Assembly (NCBI GenBank): GCA_037043015.1 | Contig: CM073321.1 | Span: 22,813,001 to 22,877,000 of the forward strand | Length of the DNA: 64,000 bases | Reading direction: 5' to 3' | DNA from: Bryum argenteum | Lineage: Eukaryota > Streptophyta > Bryopsida > Bryales > Bryaceae | Shown: in pieces, positions 23,317-35,045 of the stretch | Layout: every line of letters starts with the position of its first letter | Position numbering within the stretch: position 1 is the first letter of the stretch | The notes under the pieces: generated by a model | Database searches by the model: none | Told to the model about the DNA's origin: nothing | Seen by the model: the letters and a program-made list of their open reading frames with translations, nothing else | Made by a program: the position numbers and the translations under genes

Positions 23317-24465
23317 TCAAATGCAAGCCCATCCTCTTCGATGCTTCGGGACTTATGAAGGAGTCGGTTGCCCCTTTGGTTAGGAGCAATGCATTGCCAT
23401 GTGGCCCTCTTCACCACAATTCAAACAAGTAATGTAACTTGTCTCTTTATATTATGGACTTGTCCCCACTTTGGGCTTGTCCTTCGCAAACTTGTCCTTC
23501 CCATCCTTGAAAGGCCTACTCTCACCACCCTAAAGCTTTTGCCAACCATTTTTCTTATGTTGACTCTTGGATAGTAATTTGCCTTGCTTTCCGGTTGAGG
23601 CCTCCTCTTTAGAGGCCTTTTGGTGACCTTCATCATCACCAATCCCTTTTGCCAACTTGAGCAATTTGGCACAAGTCTCCGGCAATCTCGGCATCTTGAA
23701 TAATGCCCGCTCCACCCAACCTTAGAGTCCATTGAAGAAAATGACCTATTTGGTCAATTCATCTAACTTCGGGAGCACATTCAAATGTGCATTGAAATCC
23801 TTCACATAGGCATGAAGAGTGCCCGTTTGCTTCAATTGCACAAGGGCCATGCCATCCCGAATCTCTTGGTACTCCGGGGTGAAGCGATCACTTAGGATCC
23901 CCTTGAAACCGGTCCAAGTCAAGTTGCTCACCACTGCCGCGTTCTCATCCCGGTAACAAGTCCTCCACAAAAAAACATGCTCTTTCAAGAAGGTCACGGT
24001 AATGTTGATCTTGTCCTCTTCACGAGCTCTTTGGGCCTCAAAGTTGAGCTCAAGTTCCACAATGAAGTCCTTGACCTTGTTTACCTTGCCCAATCCCGTG
24101 AAGAAAGAGGGCAAGTTGGTCTTGCACAACTTGCGGGAAGAAGGGCATGATGCCCTTCCCTTGAGCTCTGTAATCTCTTCTTCCAAGACTTGAAGAGTTT
24201 TGACAAGCTCATTGAACCATTCATCTCGTGCCTTCCGCTTGTGGCCGTGTTTCCCGGGAACGGGACTTAGAGGATTTTCTTCCTCCTCATGGTGAGTGAC
24301 CTCCTCACCACTAGCAACTTCTCTTGGTTCCCCTTGCTCCTCTTTTATTTCCATCCGCACATTCGATGGATCTAAAGAAGACTCCTCATGAGGGGCAACC
24401 CCGGCCTCAAAGGCTTAACTACGTGTCTTCGGGCCACATCGCGAGCTTCCGGCCTCTGGTGCCAT
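23317..24465 (-). CDS. gag: Gag polyprotein of gypsy copy 2 (open under TAR=Gln)
   Basis: From ATG 24465 to TGA 23317-23319, 382 codons in one frame. It forms the virus-like particle and binds the RNA. Residues 17 on read KTRS-TAA-AFEAG, where copy 1 has CAA. The capsid part (about residues 120-245) contains LTWTGFKGILSDRFTPEYQE. Then come ELTK-TAG-VIFFNGL-TAA-GWVERALFKMPRLPE, a basic linker with TAG (23530-23532), SP-TAA-YKETSYIT, and the zinc knuckle CLNCGEEGHMAMHC, followed by CS-TAA-PKG and PS-TAA-VPK. Seven TAR codons and no TGA before the end are hard to explain by decay, because the CCHC knuckle downstream stays in frame. Under the standard code it would be several short fragments. Confidence 0.85.
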
Positions 24466-24497
24466 CCTACTCTTGATTGGATCCCGTTGCGTAGCCT

Positions 24498-24509
24498 GCT
24501 CTGATACCA
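24498..24509 (-). other. Primer binding site, tRNA-Met type
   Basis: TGGTATCAGAGC on the minus strand, two bases from the LTR at 24512. Same as at 1639-1650. Confidence 0.92.
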
Positions 24510-24511
24510 AG

Positions 24512-25998
24512 TGTCGTGACCCTAATTACTCCAACTCTTCTTTTTCTTAGTGAGCCTTACTTGGTAGCGGAATCACGGCTCACTTAGTTGGTAGCAACCG
24601 GCCACGACTTTGCTAACACTTGCATGTGCCCCACACACACAATGTTAGCACCATTCTAAGTCAAGGTGTCCAACCCACCTTGACTCCATAACTCATTATC
24701 CGAAACTCATTACCCGGAACTCCCACCAACACATGGGCGTGCTACTTGGTGGCACGGGGCGGCCTTCCACACATGTCCAAGCTCCCAAGGGTGCTACTAA
24801 TCACCCCCGGAGCTAACCGCCCTTATCCATTGTCCAACTTCCCACTAGTCCCCTTCCACTCTTGTTTCTCACCCCATTCGGGACTTTGCCGGAAATCCTC
24901 CCGGAATCCGGCACTAGTTTTCCCGGGGACTAGTTTGGAGCGGGACTCTTTCCAACCCAATGTTGCGGGATGCTCAAGAGCATCCCACAATGCCCAAGAT
25001 GTGGAAGTGAGGCTTCATTTCTATGCCTCACCTTCTTGAGCCATTCCCGGTCACTCCCGGGAACCGGCACTACTTATCACGGGGACTAACTTGGAGAGGG
25101 ACACTTCCCAACCCCATGTTTAGAGATGCTCCAAAGCACTCTCCATTTTCCACAAGGTACGGGAGTGAGGCCCCATCCCAAGCCTCACCCCTTGGAGCCA
25201 CCCCGGCTCCTCAAGGCACCATGTGCAAGTGAGGAGGGAGACCACCCCTCCTCATAGTACTCTCTGGAGTCTTCGGTAGGCCCCCCCCCTCTTGTGTTGA
25301 GGGGCCTTCCGTGACACACTTTTGTTTTGGAAGACCACCCGTTTTTGCCTTAGCCTCAAAAACGGGCCGTATCTTCTTCTCGGGCTAACTTGTAGCTCAG
25401 TTATCCAAATGGGACGTGCGAGCCCATTTTCGACATCTACTCTTTGAGTAGATGTCAATGGACTCCTTACTTGTCCCAATCGGAGCTTCCATGTGGGAGC
25501 TATGCTCCTCTGAACATTCGGGAGTCCCGGGAGGCAGCAGTCCCGGGTCCCGAAGTCCCGATGCTTTGGAGAGCCATATCTCCCAAAGCATTGCTTTGCT
25601 CCTCACGAGCTTTAGCATTTTGGAAAGCTCTTGTCCAGAGCTTTCCAAAGACATGCAACATGCCGCCATCCATGAGGGACGACATTTTGAGTCCCGAAAG
25701 GTAACACTCCCGAGTCCCGGAGTGTCCCGGAACGCGCTCCAACTTTGGAGAGTCATATCTCATGACTCACAACTCCAAATTGCGCGTTCTTTGGACCCAT
25801 GGATGCGTGCTCAAACAAGGTTTCCAACCATGTAAGACACACCACCAAGTTCGTCCCGAGCACGACGCCATTGCGTGCTGTTTGCTCGGGACTCCCCTTG
25901 GTCACTTCACCTTGTCTCTTGCCAAGCCCGGGGCGTCACTCCCGGGGTCCTCTCGGCTCACCACGGTGTTCGGGCATCCTTTGGAAAGGGATGTGACA
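24512..25998 (-). repeat. 5' LTR of gypsy copy 2
   Basis: 1487 bp on the plus strand, from TGTCGTGACCC to GATGTGACA. In element orientation it contains the promoter. It differs from the other LTRs at about 24685-24745, where ATAACTCATTATCCGAAACT replaces the usual sequence. Confidence 0.93.
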
Positions 25999-26003
25999 CC
26001 GAC

Positions 26004-26237
26004 ATGGTTCGCGCGGCGCTGCCGAATTCTTTTATATCCAATTAAATAGTTCTGTAGGCACAAGTCACTGCTCGAACGGACAAGCCTTCCTGAATTCTTT
26101 GCAGCTTGACATGCATAATGTAATATAGCCATAATCGTTTGATCTGCAGCGTCTTCGCAAATCCCACCATCTTCTGCGTGCATACATCCCAAAAATATTC
26201 CAATCAGAACCATGAATTCAAGCATAGCAGTATCCAT
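26004..26237 (-). pseudogene. Histone H2A-like relic, cut by the LTR element
   Basis: The minus frame from 26237 is open to the insertion site. The segment TIMAILHY then ACQAAKNSGRLVRSSSDLCL aligns by eye with the H2A alpha-2/alpha-3 region (LAAVLEY ... NAARDNKKTRIIPRHLQL). From AA to the L-x-L pair there are 15 residues in both, without a gap, after a deletion of about nine residues. The LTR element entered this frame, and the continuation lies below 18329. A plus-strand reading across the same junction (LAVAKDLHSP then TWFARRCR) also vaguely recalls H3, so one of the two must be chance. Tentative. Confidence 0.35.
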
Positions 26238-26473
26238 GCATGTTGTTGCTATGTTCAGTAATGCAGAGCTTCGTGTCGATACTCAACGGAATAATTCAGT
26301 TTCTATACCAAGAATGTGAAATTTCTATAAACTTGAAAGTTCTAAAACTTTATCAACAATGGCCAATTGAGAAACTTACGAAATAGAAACTCACCACATT
26401 GGTTTCCCACAACATATTGTAAATTTTGTAATTCCAATCGCTGAACGAAACTTGGTTGACAACTTTCTTCTTT

Positions 26474-26607
26474 CACACAACAATGTTTCTGAACGGACGT
26501 TCAAAAACAACAATGTTTCCGAACGATCGCTCTAAAATAACAATGTTTCTGCACGACCGTTCAAAACCTACAATGTTCCTGAACGATCGTTTAAAAACAA
26601 CAAGATT
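26474..26607. repeat. 30-bp tandem repeats, second block
   Basis: Four to five units of ACAATGTTTCTGAACGNNCG then TTCAAAA, the same family and orientation as 18141-18290, with a GAACGATCGTTC palindrome in some units. The plus frame gives the 10-residue repeat TMFLNGRSKT. Before the LTR insertion the two blocks were about 0.7 kb apart, flanking the histone-like relic. Confidence 0.88.
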
Positions 26608-28978
26608 GCGTGGTCATGGCCTTTTCTTCTGTATGTATAACGACAGATAGAATCAAAAGAGAAAACACTTCGTCGTGCAAGCACTAACTCACATGATATG
26701 ATTGCAATTTTTAAGAACTTGCTTATCGCATGAGATGGATTGCCGCAAACAGAGTGTGCTCTTAGCAATGTAGTCATGCGCGGGAGAAGGCAATGCTTCA
26801 GTTCCGTGCGCTGATAGCCGTAGAGGAAGCCGCAAATTGAATAACCTTGTGTCCATGCTTATTTTTCATGATTGTGTAATAAACATATGATAATTTTTAC
26901 ATGTTTCAACATTAAAATTATATTAAAATTGAATGAATTAAGGTTTGTGTGCTATACACACATCGAGCTAAATATACATCGTAAATCTAAACAACGAAAA
27001 TCGTTGTGTGCGAAGCATAAATTTGCAATTGTCAACTCTAAATACACAATGCAATAGCAAATACAATGGCGTACACCGCAACTATTATCACAAAAACAAG
27101 TGAAGCAAAAAACAAGTTTTTAATTCTGCATATCACTGAAATGTTTGACACTATCTTGTTCTTGTTGTAAACAACTACAATCGCTCGATGATAAACATAC
27201 TCCATAGCTCCTAGGTTAATGAAACAGCAGTGAACTTAACTTCATCTTGGAATTTGTCTGAATACGCCGGAGACCAAACCTTAACTTCTTCTTGTAATTG
27301 CTTATATTGATCAATCATTATCTAAAATATTACACTGGAAGGTTTCAAATTTGTCTTAACATTTTGTTATGAAATTATTTGTAAAATTAAAATAATAAAA
27401 TGTTATGGTTTTATTCTAATAAATATTATCTTTTAAGTAGTTTTGGAGTTTAAATAAGATAAATATAAAACACTTTAAAAATAAATAAATAAATATATAA
27501 ATTATGGATTGCATATAAATATGTTTGTGTAATTCATAGACGATAATAATAAATACTTTCAGGCATTGTTGTTTAAAAATTTAATTTGTTATGTCTACTT
27601 AGCTACAAACTAAAATTATAAATAATTTTTATTTGATGCTTTTTTTCTATAAATTCTATGCTTATAAAGTATAGGTAAATATAAATATAAGGTCCGGTGT
27701 TGCGTCTTTAATGTATCGTACGATATAATGTAGAGTACTGCACGTTAGTCTTATATAGAACCTTATTTATTCAAAATTATAGTTTGAATAACTGTTATGT
27801 CTCTGAAACGTAAGCGATCTTCACAATCTTCAAAACCTTACCAATCAGCGGTTGCGATCATGTCATATCAAGTTGCTCGAAGGCAACCTTTGTAACCTTG
27901 AGCATGAAGAGCATTTTTGATGTGTTTATCAAGTTATTAAATAGATGACAATTGAGCTTGAGTAGAGCCAATTGTATCGTGTGGGAACTTTTAGCTGCAC
28001 TACGGTTAAACTTACAAAATCCGTGAATAATACTATTATAACGATTTACGTGTTGACAAGTATTAAAACGTCAAATAAAGCATGACTTTTAACATCTCTT
28101 CTATTAACGCACTTCAAAAACAAAACTGTTAATTTAAATCTAAGAAATAATATCAAACTTAAATATTCTAATGCTAATAATAATTATAATTATAAAATAT
28201 TATTTTTCGTGAAATATAACATAATAATGCGTAAACTGCTTCATATATTAATGACTCACAATAACTATTACAATGGAAGCAATTGCAGAAATATGATGAA
28301 ATAATTATGATTCGATTAAGTTTTTGCAGTTTAGTTTTTAAAATTAATTTACAATTGCTTTATGTATATGAATGTGAAATTGAAAATGTACAACATTGTA
28401 AAGAATATTGAGTCTTAATAAAATTAATATCTTTAATTCATTTTTCACAAATTTTATTCTTATGGTTTCACAAGATCAAATTATTTTATACTAAAGAATA
28501 GTATAGGTTTGGTGTTTCACATATACACACTTTCTTACTTATTTAAGTATTTAGATAATTATTTATTCTTAAAGCATAAAAGTTAAAACTCAATATAACT
28601 TCGTAAAATCAGTAAATCCAATGATAAGAATTATATTCTTATCAAAAATATCTTAAAATAGCTAATTAAAAAGAATCGCACAAGATTTATCTTTATCTCA
28701 AGTATAATTGAGAATTTGTATTCAATTTGTACTAAGGTACTCCTTTTTGTTACAATCCTGCTTAGAGATCTTGGATTATACTCTTGATTTTCGTCATGGT
28801 ATGCTATCATTTGTTATTGAAGATTGCAATCTGATAGTTTTTTAATCATGTAATCGCTTTCTTCTACTTAATCTGACGTTGTGAAATGGGGTATGCAAAT
28901 GTCGATCTTGCATAATTGCTAACAATAAGACAACCAAATGTAAAGGTCGACTAGAATTATTTTGAATATATACTTAAG
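26608..28978. other. AT-rich core of unit I, middle
   Basis: AT-rich sequence without a supported gene. GAAATGGGGTATGCAAATGTCG at 28880 matches AAAATGGGGTTTGCATATGTCG at about 53190 in unit II, showing that the cores of both units are homologous here. Confidence 0.6.
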
Positions 28979-29251
28979 ATGATGCAGGGTGGATCCCATG
29001 AAAATTACACACTCGCGGCCAATGATGGCTCAGTGAAAGCACAGCGAGCAAATGTACTAGCAAATGTATATCTTCTTTTAATCACAAAGTTTAATCGGGG
29101 AGTATACGCTATTATGAATCCTGAAATTGCCGCAAAGAAGTTTCCAGATAATGTTGCAGAATATTCGTCGCAACTTGCTTCTACTATCCAAATCAGGGAA
29201 ATGATCAAGTTTATGGTGCAGATATATGATGAAATAATTTCAATTCGATAA
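28979..29251 (+). pseudogene. Histone H2B-like reading frame (unit I core)
   Basis: The 90-codon frame starts MMQGGSHENYTLAANDGSVK. The part NVYLLLITKFNRGVYAIMN, then FPDNVAEYSSQLA and STIQIREMIKFMV, aligns by eye with H2B (YKVLKQVHPD..., GIMN, F-ERIAGEASRLA, STITSREIQTAV). The shared features are IMN, V/I-A-x-E-x-S-x-x-L-A, and S-T-I-x-x-R-E. The basic N-terminal tail of true H2B is missing. It sits at the same place in the core as the H2B-like relic at 53286 of unit II. It is a diverged or decaying gene; function unknown. Confidence 0.5.
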
Positions 29252-31720
29252 GGTTTTTAATTATATAATCTCAAAGCATGTAAGTTTAGAACTTAATATT
29301 ATCTCGTAAAATAAGTTGGTCTCATGATACGAATTAAATGTATATCTAATTTGGAATTAAATAATTATTAATGAAATATTGAGACTGCGTACGAATTTAG
29401 TCTCAAGAGATATATTATAATTTCTTCTTAAATTTACTTCAATAACAATATTTTCTAAATAGTATATAATATGTAGATTTTATTTTTTTATTCGTTTGAT
29501 TTTATTCGCATCATAGAAAAGTAATAATGCTCAACCTTATTAATAAAAACTTTAAATCAGTAATATATTGAAATTACTCATTCTCGGTAAATAGTCTATG
29601 TATTTGAAATATACTATCAATTAAAACTTTTACTTTATGTGAATAAACAAGTTTTTTCATAAATTCAACATGTCCAATGTTACATCACTGTCATATTTAC
29701 ATCTATAGACACATAACTATAGATATAAATATATTATTAATATAAGATCTATATTAAAGTAAATTGCAATTAAATAATTCCATTTCAGAAATATTATTGC
29801 TTATTTTAAAGATATAAATGGTTTAGTCATCATAAAACTATAAGAATACATATTAAAAATCTACTTATAACTTTAATAATTTTAATAACGCTAATAACAT
29901 TTGATATAGTATTTGCTATACCGTTTGAGAATGAAAATATTATGAAAATAGTTGATATTTAAATAAAGATATCAATTGCAATGTATTTTGAGTAAAGTAT
30001 ACTACATTTAGTATTTAGTAAATAAGATGAGGTCTCAGAATTGGATTAGTTACTAGATTTGGTGTAGTATTATAAGAATAGTACTCAAACATTCTAAAAG
30101 TAATATTCTAATTTTAGAATTGAGTTATTTTAAGCGAATTATTCTAACATAAGTATTTGGTAAATTACGTCTAGTATTTTAAGTATAGTATTAACAAATT
30201 TTAAATGTGGTATTTTTGGATTAAAATTTTGTTATTCTAACTAAAATATTCAAAGTTAAGTATCTTATTACTAAATGAGTTGATTATTTACTAAATTTGG
30301 TGTGATATTCTGACTATAGTATTGAAATATTCTAAAAGTTCTATACAAAGGTTAAAATTGAGTTAGTTTAAGCAAAAAATTCTAAAATAAGTATTTAGTA
30401 AATTAGGTTTAGTATTCTAAGTATAGTGTTCAAGTATTATATAAGTAGTTAGTATACTAGGATTAGAATTGAGATATTTTAAGCAAAATATTCTAAGATA
30501 ATAATTGTGTTATTTGATGTGAAATATTCTAAGATTAGTATATGATAAATTAAATTTACCATATTAGATATTGTATTGAGTTATTTTGAATGTGTTATTC
30601 TAAGATTCAAATAAAGTTTATTTATGTGAGCTATTTTAAGATTAGTAATTTGTGAATTATGTGTGATATTCTTATATTTTTATCTAGTAAATTAAATTTG
30701 TAATTATAAATATAATATTCTGTTAATTTAAGTGGAGTTTAGTAAGATTAATATTTGGTGAATTAGCTCTAGTATTCTAAATATAGACTTCAATTATTCT
30801 CAATGTGGTATTTGAGGATTCGAATTGAGTTATTTTAATTGATGTATTTTAAGATTGGTCTGTAATCAATTATTTAGGTGATGGCTACAAACCGTTTTAC
30901 AAAGAGTAACACATTATTTATCATCTTATATATAATTAAAATCTAAATGAATGATTTTGAAACAAATAAGTTAGTTGCATACGGAATTAGTTTTTAATTC
31001 TTTGATTAAATTAATTTTCATTCGTATTTTATTTTGATCATTGGATTTATAAATTTCAAAAGCATCAGAATATTGAAAAACAGTGGAAATATAGAATGAT
31101 GAAAGAATAATATGATATAAATTTTTGGGCTAGGTTATTATCACTTTATGAAAATTATAGAAACAGAAAGAAATTGTTTAGAAAACTTCATTTATACGTC
31201 AATCATAATTTACAGGCAATGATTATTACTTTGAATAATAGAGAAATAAATATTGAAAGAATAGAAGAATTGATAATAACACTTAAATTAACTTAAATGA
31301 ACTAAAGATATGAGTTAAAGTGTTCAAAAACCTATATGAAAATTAAAACTATGTATTTTTATCTTATTTAGAATCAATTAAAACCATAAGAATACAAGTA
31401 AGAATGTAATTGCAAATATATAACTTAATAAAGGGTTACACGCAACCTAGCTTATACTGACCATATAAAAACAATAGAATTTTAAAAATATGGATACGAG
31501 TATCGCGTCTATATGTTATGATTTACATGCGAACACGGGAACTTTGAATAAGACGAGAATGAAGCACAAAACGGGTGTTCAGGAGATTTTAATACTTGGG
31601 GTAGCTAATAAGGACGCGATGAATGTAATGTAAGTGCAAAGAAAAGAATATGAGAATATAATCTATGTGCTTGAGTATTTAAAAAAAAACACAAAACTTA
31701 GATGTATAAAAAAAATATGA
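29252..31720. other. AT-rich core of unit I, right arm
   Basis: Non-coding sequence, strongly AT-rich. About 30000-30800 contains a loose recurring word pair (GTATTTAGTAAAT / TATTCTAA...) roughly every 100 bp. 30893-31010 is homologous in direct orientation to 54826-54940, and 31010-31400 is homologous in inverted orientation to 16011-16450. Confidence 0.6.
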
Positions 31721-31721
31721 G

Positions 31722-32020
31722 AAGGCCACGCGGGCACTTTGGCACCCTGGGCACGCCGGGCAGCGGCGCCCCATGCATCCGGGGCAGCGCGCACCCCAAG
31801 GCAGCCCGGGCAGCGGCCAACGCCCCTATCAAGGCGTAGGGCAGCCCGCCGCCTCGCTCAAGCCAGCTTTTCGCCTCCCCGCTCCGGCCAGCATCCCCCG
31901 CTCCGGCCGGCATCCCGTGCTCCGGCCAGCATCCCGTGCTCCGGCCAGCCTCCCACGCTCCAGCCAGCCTCCCCTGCCGTTTCTCCTCCGTTACTCCCGC
32001 CTCCCCCGCTCACCTCCGCT
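31722..32020. repeat. GC-rich block, unit I right
   Basis: A sharp AT/GC boundary at AAGGCCACGCGGGCAC. Inside are repeated CCGGGCAGC and CTCCGGCCAGCATCCC units (four or more around 31895-31975). Its start resembles, in inverted orientation, the outer end of the block at 49190-49715 (GCGGGCACT ... CCGGGCA.CGG). Confidence 0.8.
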
Positions 32021-32106
32021 CGCCGCTATTTGTTGCTCCTACATTTTTGTACTTCTTCTCGCATTTGCCTCGCAATCCACAACTACTTAATTATTCTACG
32101 CTAGGA

Positions 32107-32775
32107 TTTAGCTTGAGTCGAGCTAAATATCCTACTGGATCTGCGGCAATCCTTTGTATTTGGCCTTAGATGTTCCAAAATCATATGGGACAATTAGCTC
32201 GAGTCGAGCTAAAAAAAATACTCGGTCTAGCCCCACTTAGCTCGATGCGAGCTAAGTTGTCTCCATATAATTATAAGAAAAGCGAGATGATTTCAAACGT
32301 TACTTCAGCTCGAGTCGAGATATAGACTCAGTAGAATTATATTCGTTGAGTTGTATGCTTACAAGATGATTCTGAACGTTAGTTTTGCTCGAGTCGAGCT
32401 AAATGTTTTTGTGTAGTAGCATCCACATCGTTGTTTAATACCAGTTGTATTTTGACTTGTAATTTAGCTTGAATTGAGCTAAATGTAAATTCGAGGATCC
32501 ATGCAGTTAGAATTATTACAAACGTTTAACAAACCTTCGATCCGATGGTATATATAGCTTGATCCGAGCTGGAAGGTATTGTAGCTTCATATGGGTCGAT
32601 TTGCTTTAGGAGAGTTATTCTGTAGCATCGTCTAGTAGGGTACTTCAGAGCGACTCGAGCTAAGTAGTAGCCGTGTTATATTGTTATCTTGAGCTAGTTG
32701 AATTCTAGTGCATTATTAAAATATGATATATTCTAAGCTAGTAAATTAGGTGGGAAATTAGCTTGAGTCGAGCTA
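32107..32775. repeat. Palindrome array, TTAGCTCGAGTCGAGCTAA type (unit I right)
   Basis: Copies at about 32107, 32190, 32238, 32306, 32387, 32466, 32563, 32648 and 32761, mostly perfect or one-off palindromes, 60-100 bp apart. They end 150 bp upstream of the plus-strand gene remnant. Mirror image of 14537-15420. Confidence 0.9.
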
Positions 32776-32928
32776 AATACCACGTATTGTTTAACTATGA
32801 CTGAGCTTGTTCTGAGGTTTCATGATTGCGACTTCTTTTCCGCTATTCACTATTTAAATCTTTTGTGATGTTCTGTAGGATATACACGGAGCTTATTATC
32901 AGCTGTACTCGAGGTATAACCACTTTAT

Positions 32929-33180
32929 ATGGTGCGCTTGATGACGATTGGGATAACCGAAGTATTTCACCAAAGATAATATATTTTTATGACTACGTTT
33001 CTTTCGACGTATATGGTGGTTCCGTCCTTAACACAATTGTTTCTAGTCATTAAGATCTGGAAGTTGTTGAGCTCGTTCTGCCGGATCGTTTGAAAGATTG
33101 TCCTGAACTTCCAAGATGCAAGTCAATAACCAAATTTGTAACACTACTGAATCCTCAGGGGGTCATTGTTGCGGAGGGTA
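32929..33180 (+). pseudogene. Truncated copy of the unit II plus-strand gene (unit I)
   Basis: The first exon survives as LDDDWDNRSISPK (ATG 32929 out of frame), against ASDDDWDNRGLSSE in unit II. After an intron-like gap, 33054-33180 encodes DLEVVELVLPDRLKDCPELP, nearly identical to the unit II second exon at 57499. The acceptor AG is damaged. Coding homology stops at about 33180, where satellite DNA begins. Confidence 0.85.
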
Positions 33181-33184
33181 AGAC

Positions 33185-35045
33185 CCACAACTGCGTCACC
33201 GCAAGTTTAACTCTTCAATCAATGTAAGACTAAAATTATGTATCAAGGCCAACACCACCATCACAACAAGTCTCACTCTTGGAACAATGCCCAAAGCAAC
33301 ATCACCATAAGTAAGACTCCTGAATGAATATTTGACCCATAATATGTACTAAGGCCCAAACTTGCATCGATGCAAGTCTCATACATGTACCGAGGCCCTG
33401 AGCTGTGTTACCACAAGTCTGTCTCTTAGATGAATATCTGAACCAAAACATGAACCAACGCCCAGAGTTGCGACACCGCAAGTCTGATTCTTGGACGAGG
33501 GCCCAAAGCCGCGGCACCACAAGTCTAACTCTTCGTTGAACATTATACCCATAATGTGTACCGAGGCCCAGAGTTGCCGCATCGCAAGTCTGATCCTTGG
33601 ACGAGGGCCCAGAGCCGCGGCACCACAAGTCAAACTCTTGGATGAACATTTCACTTTTAACATATATCAAGGCTCAGAGTTGCGGCACTGTAAGTCTGAT
33701 TCTTGGACGAGGGCACGGAGCCGCGGCACCACAAGTCTGACTCTGAGATGAACATTTCACTTTTAACATATATCAAGGCTCAGAGTTGCGGCATCGCAAG
33801 TCTGATTCTTGGATGAGGGCCCAGAGCCGCGGCACCACAAGTCTGTCTCTTCGATGAACATTTGACCCATAATGTGTACTAAGGTCCAGACTTGCGCAAC
33901 CGCAAGTCTGATCCTTCGACGAGGGCCCAAAGCCGCTGCACCACAAGTCTCACACTTTGATGAACATTTGACTTGTCATCTGTATCAACGCTCAAAGTTG
34001 AGGCACCAAAAGTCAGATTGTTGAACGAGGGCCTAGAGCCGCGGCACCACAAGTCTGACTCTCGGATGACCATTTAACTTTTAATGTGTACCAAAGCTCA
34101 GAGTTGTGGCCCCGCAAATCTGATTCTTGGAGAAGGGCTCAAAGCCGCGACACCACAAGTCTGACTCTGGGATGAAAAATTGACTTTAACGTGTACCAAG
34201 GCCCAAAATTGCGGCACCGCAAGTCTGATTTTTCGACGAGGGCCCACAGCCGCGGCACCACAAGTCTAACTCTCGGATGAAAATTTGACTTTTAAAGTGT
34301 ACCAAGCCCCAGAGTTGTGGCACCCCAAGTCTGATTCTTGGACGAGGGCCTTGAGCCGCGGCACCACAAGTCTGACTCTTGGATGAACATTTGACTTTAA
34401 ATGTGTACCAAGGCCTAGAGTTGCGGCACTGCATGTCTGATTCTTCAAGGATGGATCAGAGCCGCGGCACCACAAGTGTGAATCTCGGATGAAAATTTGA
34501 CTTTAACGTGTACCAAGGCCCAGAGTTGCAGCACCGCAAGTCTGATTCTTGGAGGACGGCTGAGAGCCGCGGCACCACAAGTCTGACTATGGGATGAAAT
34601 TTTGACTTTTAACGTGGACCAAGGCCCACAGTTGCGACACCGCAAGTTTGATTCTTGGACGAGCCCTCAGAGCCGCGCCACCACAAGCCTGACTTTCAGA
34701 TGAAAATTTGACTTTTAACGTGTACCAACGCCCAAAGTTGTGGCACCGCAAGTCTGATTCTTGGACGAGGGCCCAGAGCCGCCGCACCACAAGTCTGACT
34801 CTTGGATGAACATTTGACTTTTAATGTGTACCAAGGCCCAAAGTTGCGGCACCGTAAGTCTGATTCTTGGACAAGGGCCCAGAGCCGCGGCACCACAAGT
34901 CTGACTCTTCGATGAAAATTTGACTTTTAACGTGTACGAAGGCCCAGAGTTGCGGCACCGCAAGTTTGATTGTTGGACGAGGGCCCAGATCCGCGGCACC
35001 ACGAGTCTGACTCTCGGATGAAAATTTGACTTTTAATGTGTACCA
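33185..35045. repeat. 106-bp satellite array, about 17 copies
   Basis: Tandem units of 106 bp, each made of two related halves: AGAGTTGCGGCACCGCAAG then TCTGATTCTTGGACGAGGGC, and AGAGCCGCGGCACCACAAG then TCTGACTCT...ATTTGACTTTTAACGTGTACC. The copies are more uniform from about 34000 on. The long minus frames (QTCGAAALGPRPRIRLAVPQ-like) arise because 106 is not a multiple of three and stop codons are rare in the unit. They are not genes. Confidence 0.95.

Larger units (their letters stand above)
18330..25998 (-). mobile_element. Complete Ty3/gypsy chromovirus (copy 2), nested in unit I
   Basis: Two LTRs (1476 and 1487 bp), tRNA-Met primer site, Gag with CCHC knuckle, protease, RT/RNase H, integrase and chromodomain remnants, polypurine tract and a 5-bp TSD (CCGAC). 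Orientation is minus. The LTRs differ by indels and substitutions, including a diverged patch around 24680-24740. It is therefore not a very recent insertion. Pol is broken by deletions and frameshifts, but Gag is open from ATG to TGA if TAR is read as Gln. Confidence 0.95.

Noticed and set aside
33185-35045. CRISPR-like regular repeats
   Set aside because: The units are contiguous 106-bp satellites without unique spacers, in a eukaryotic context.
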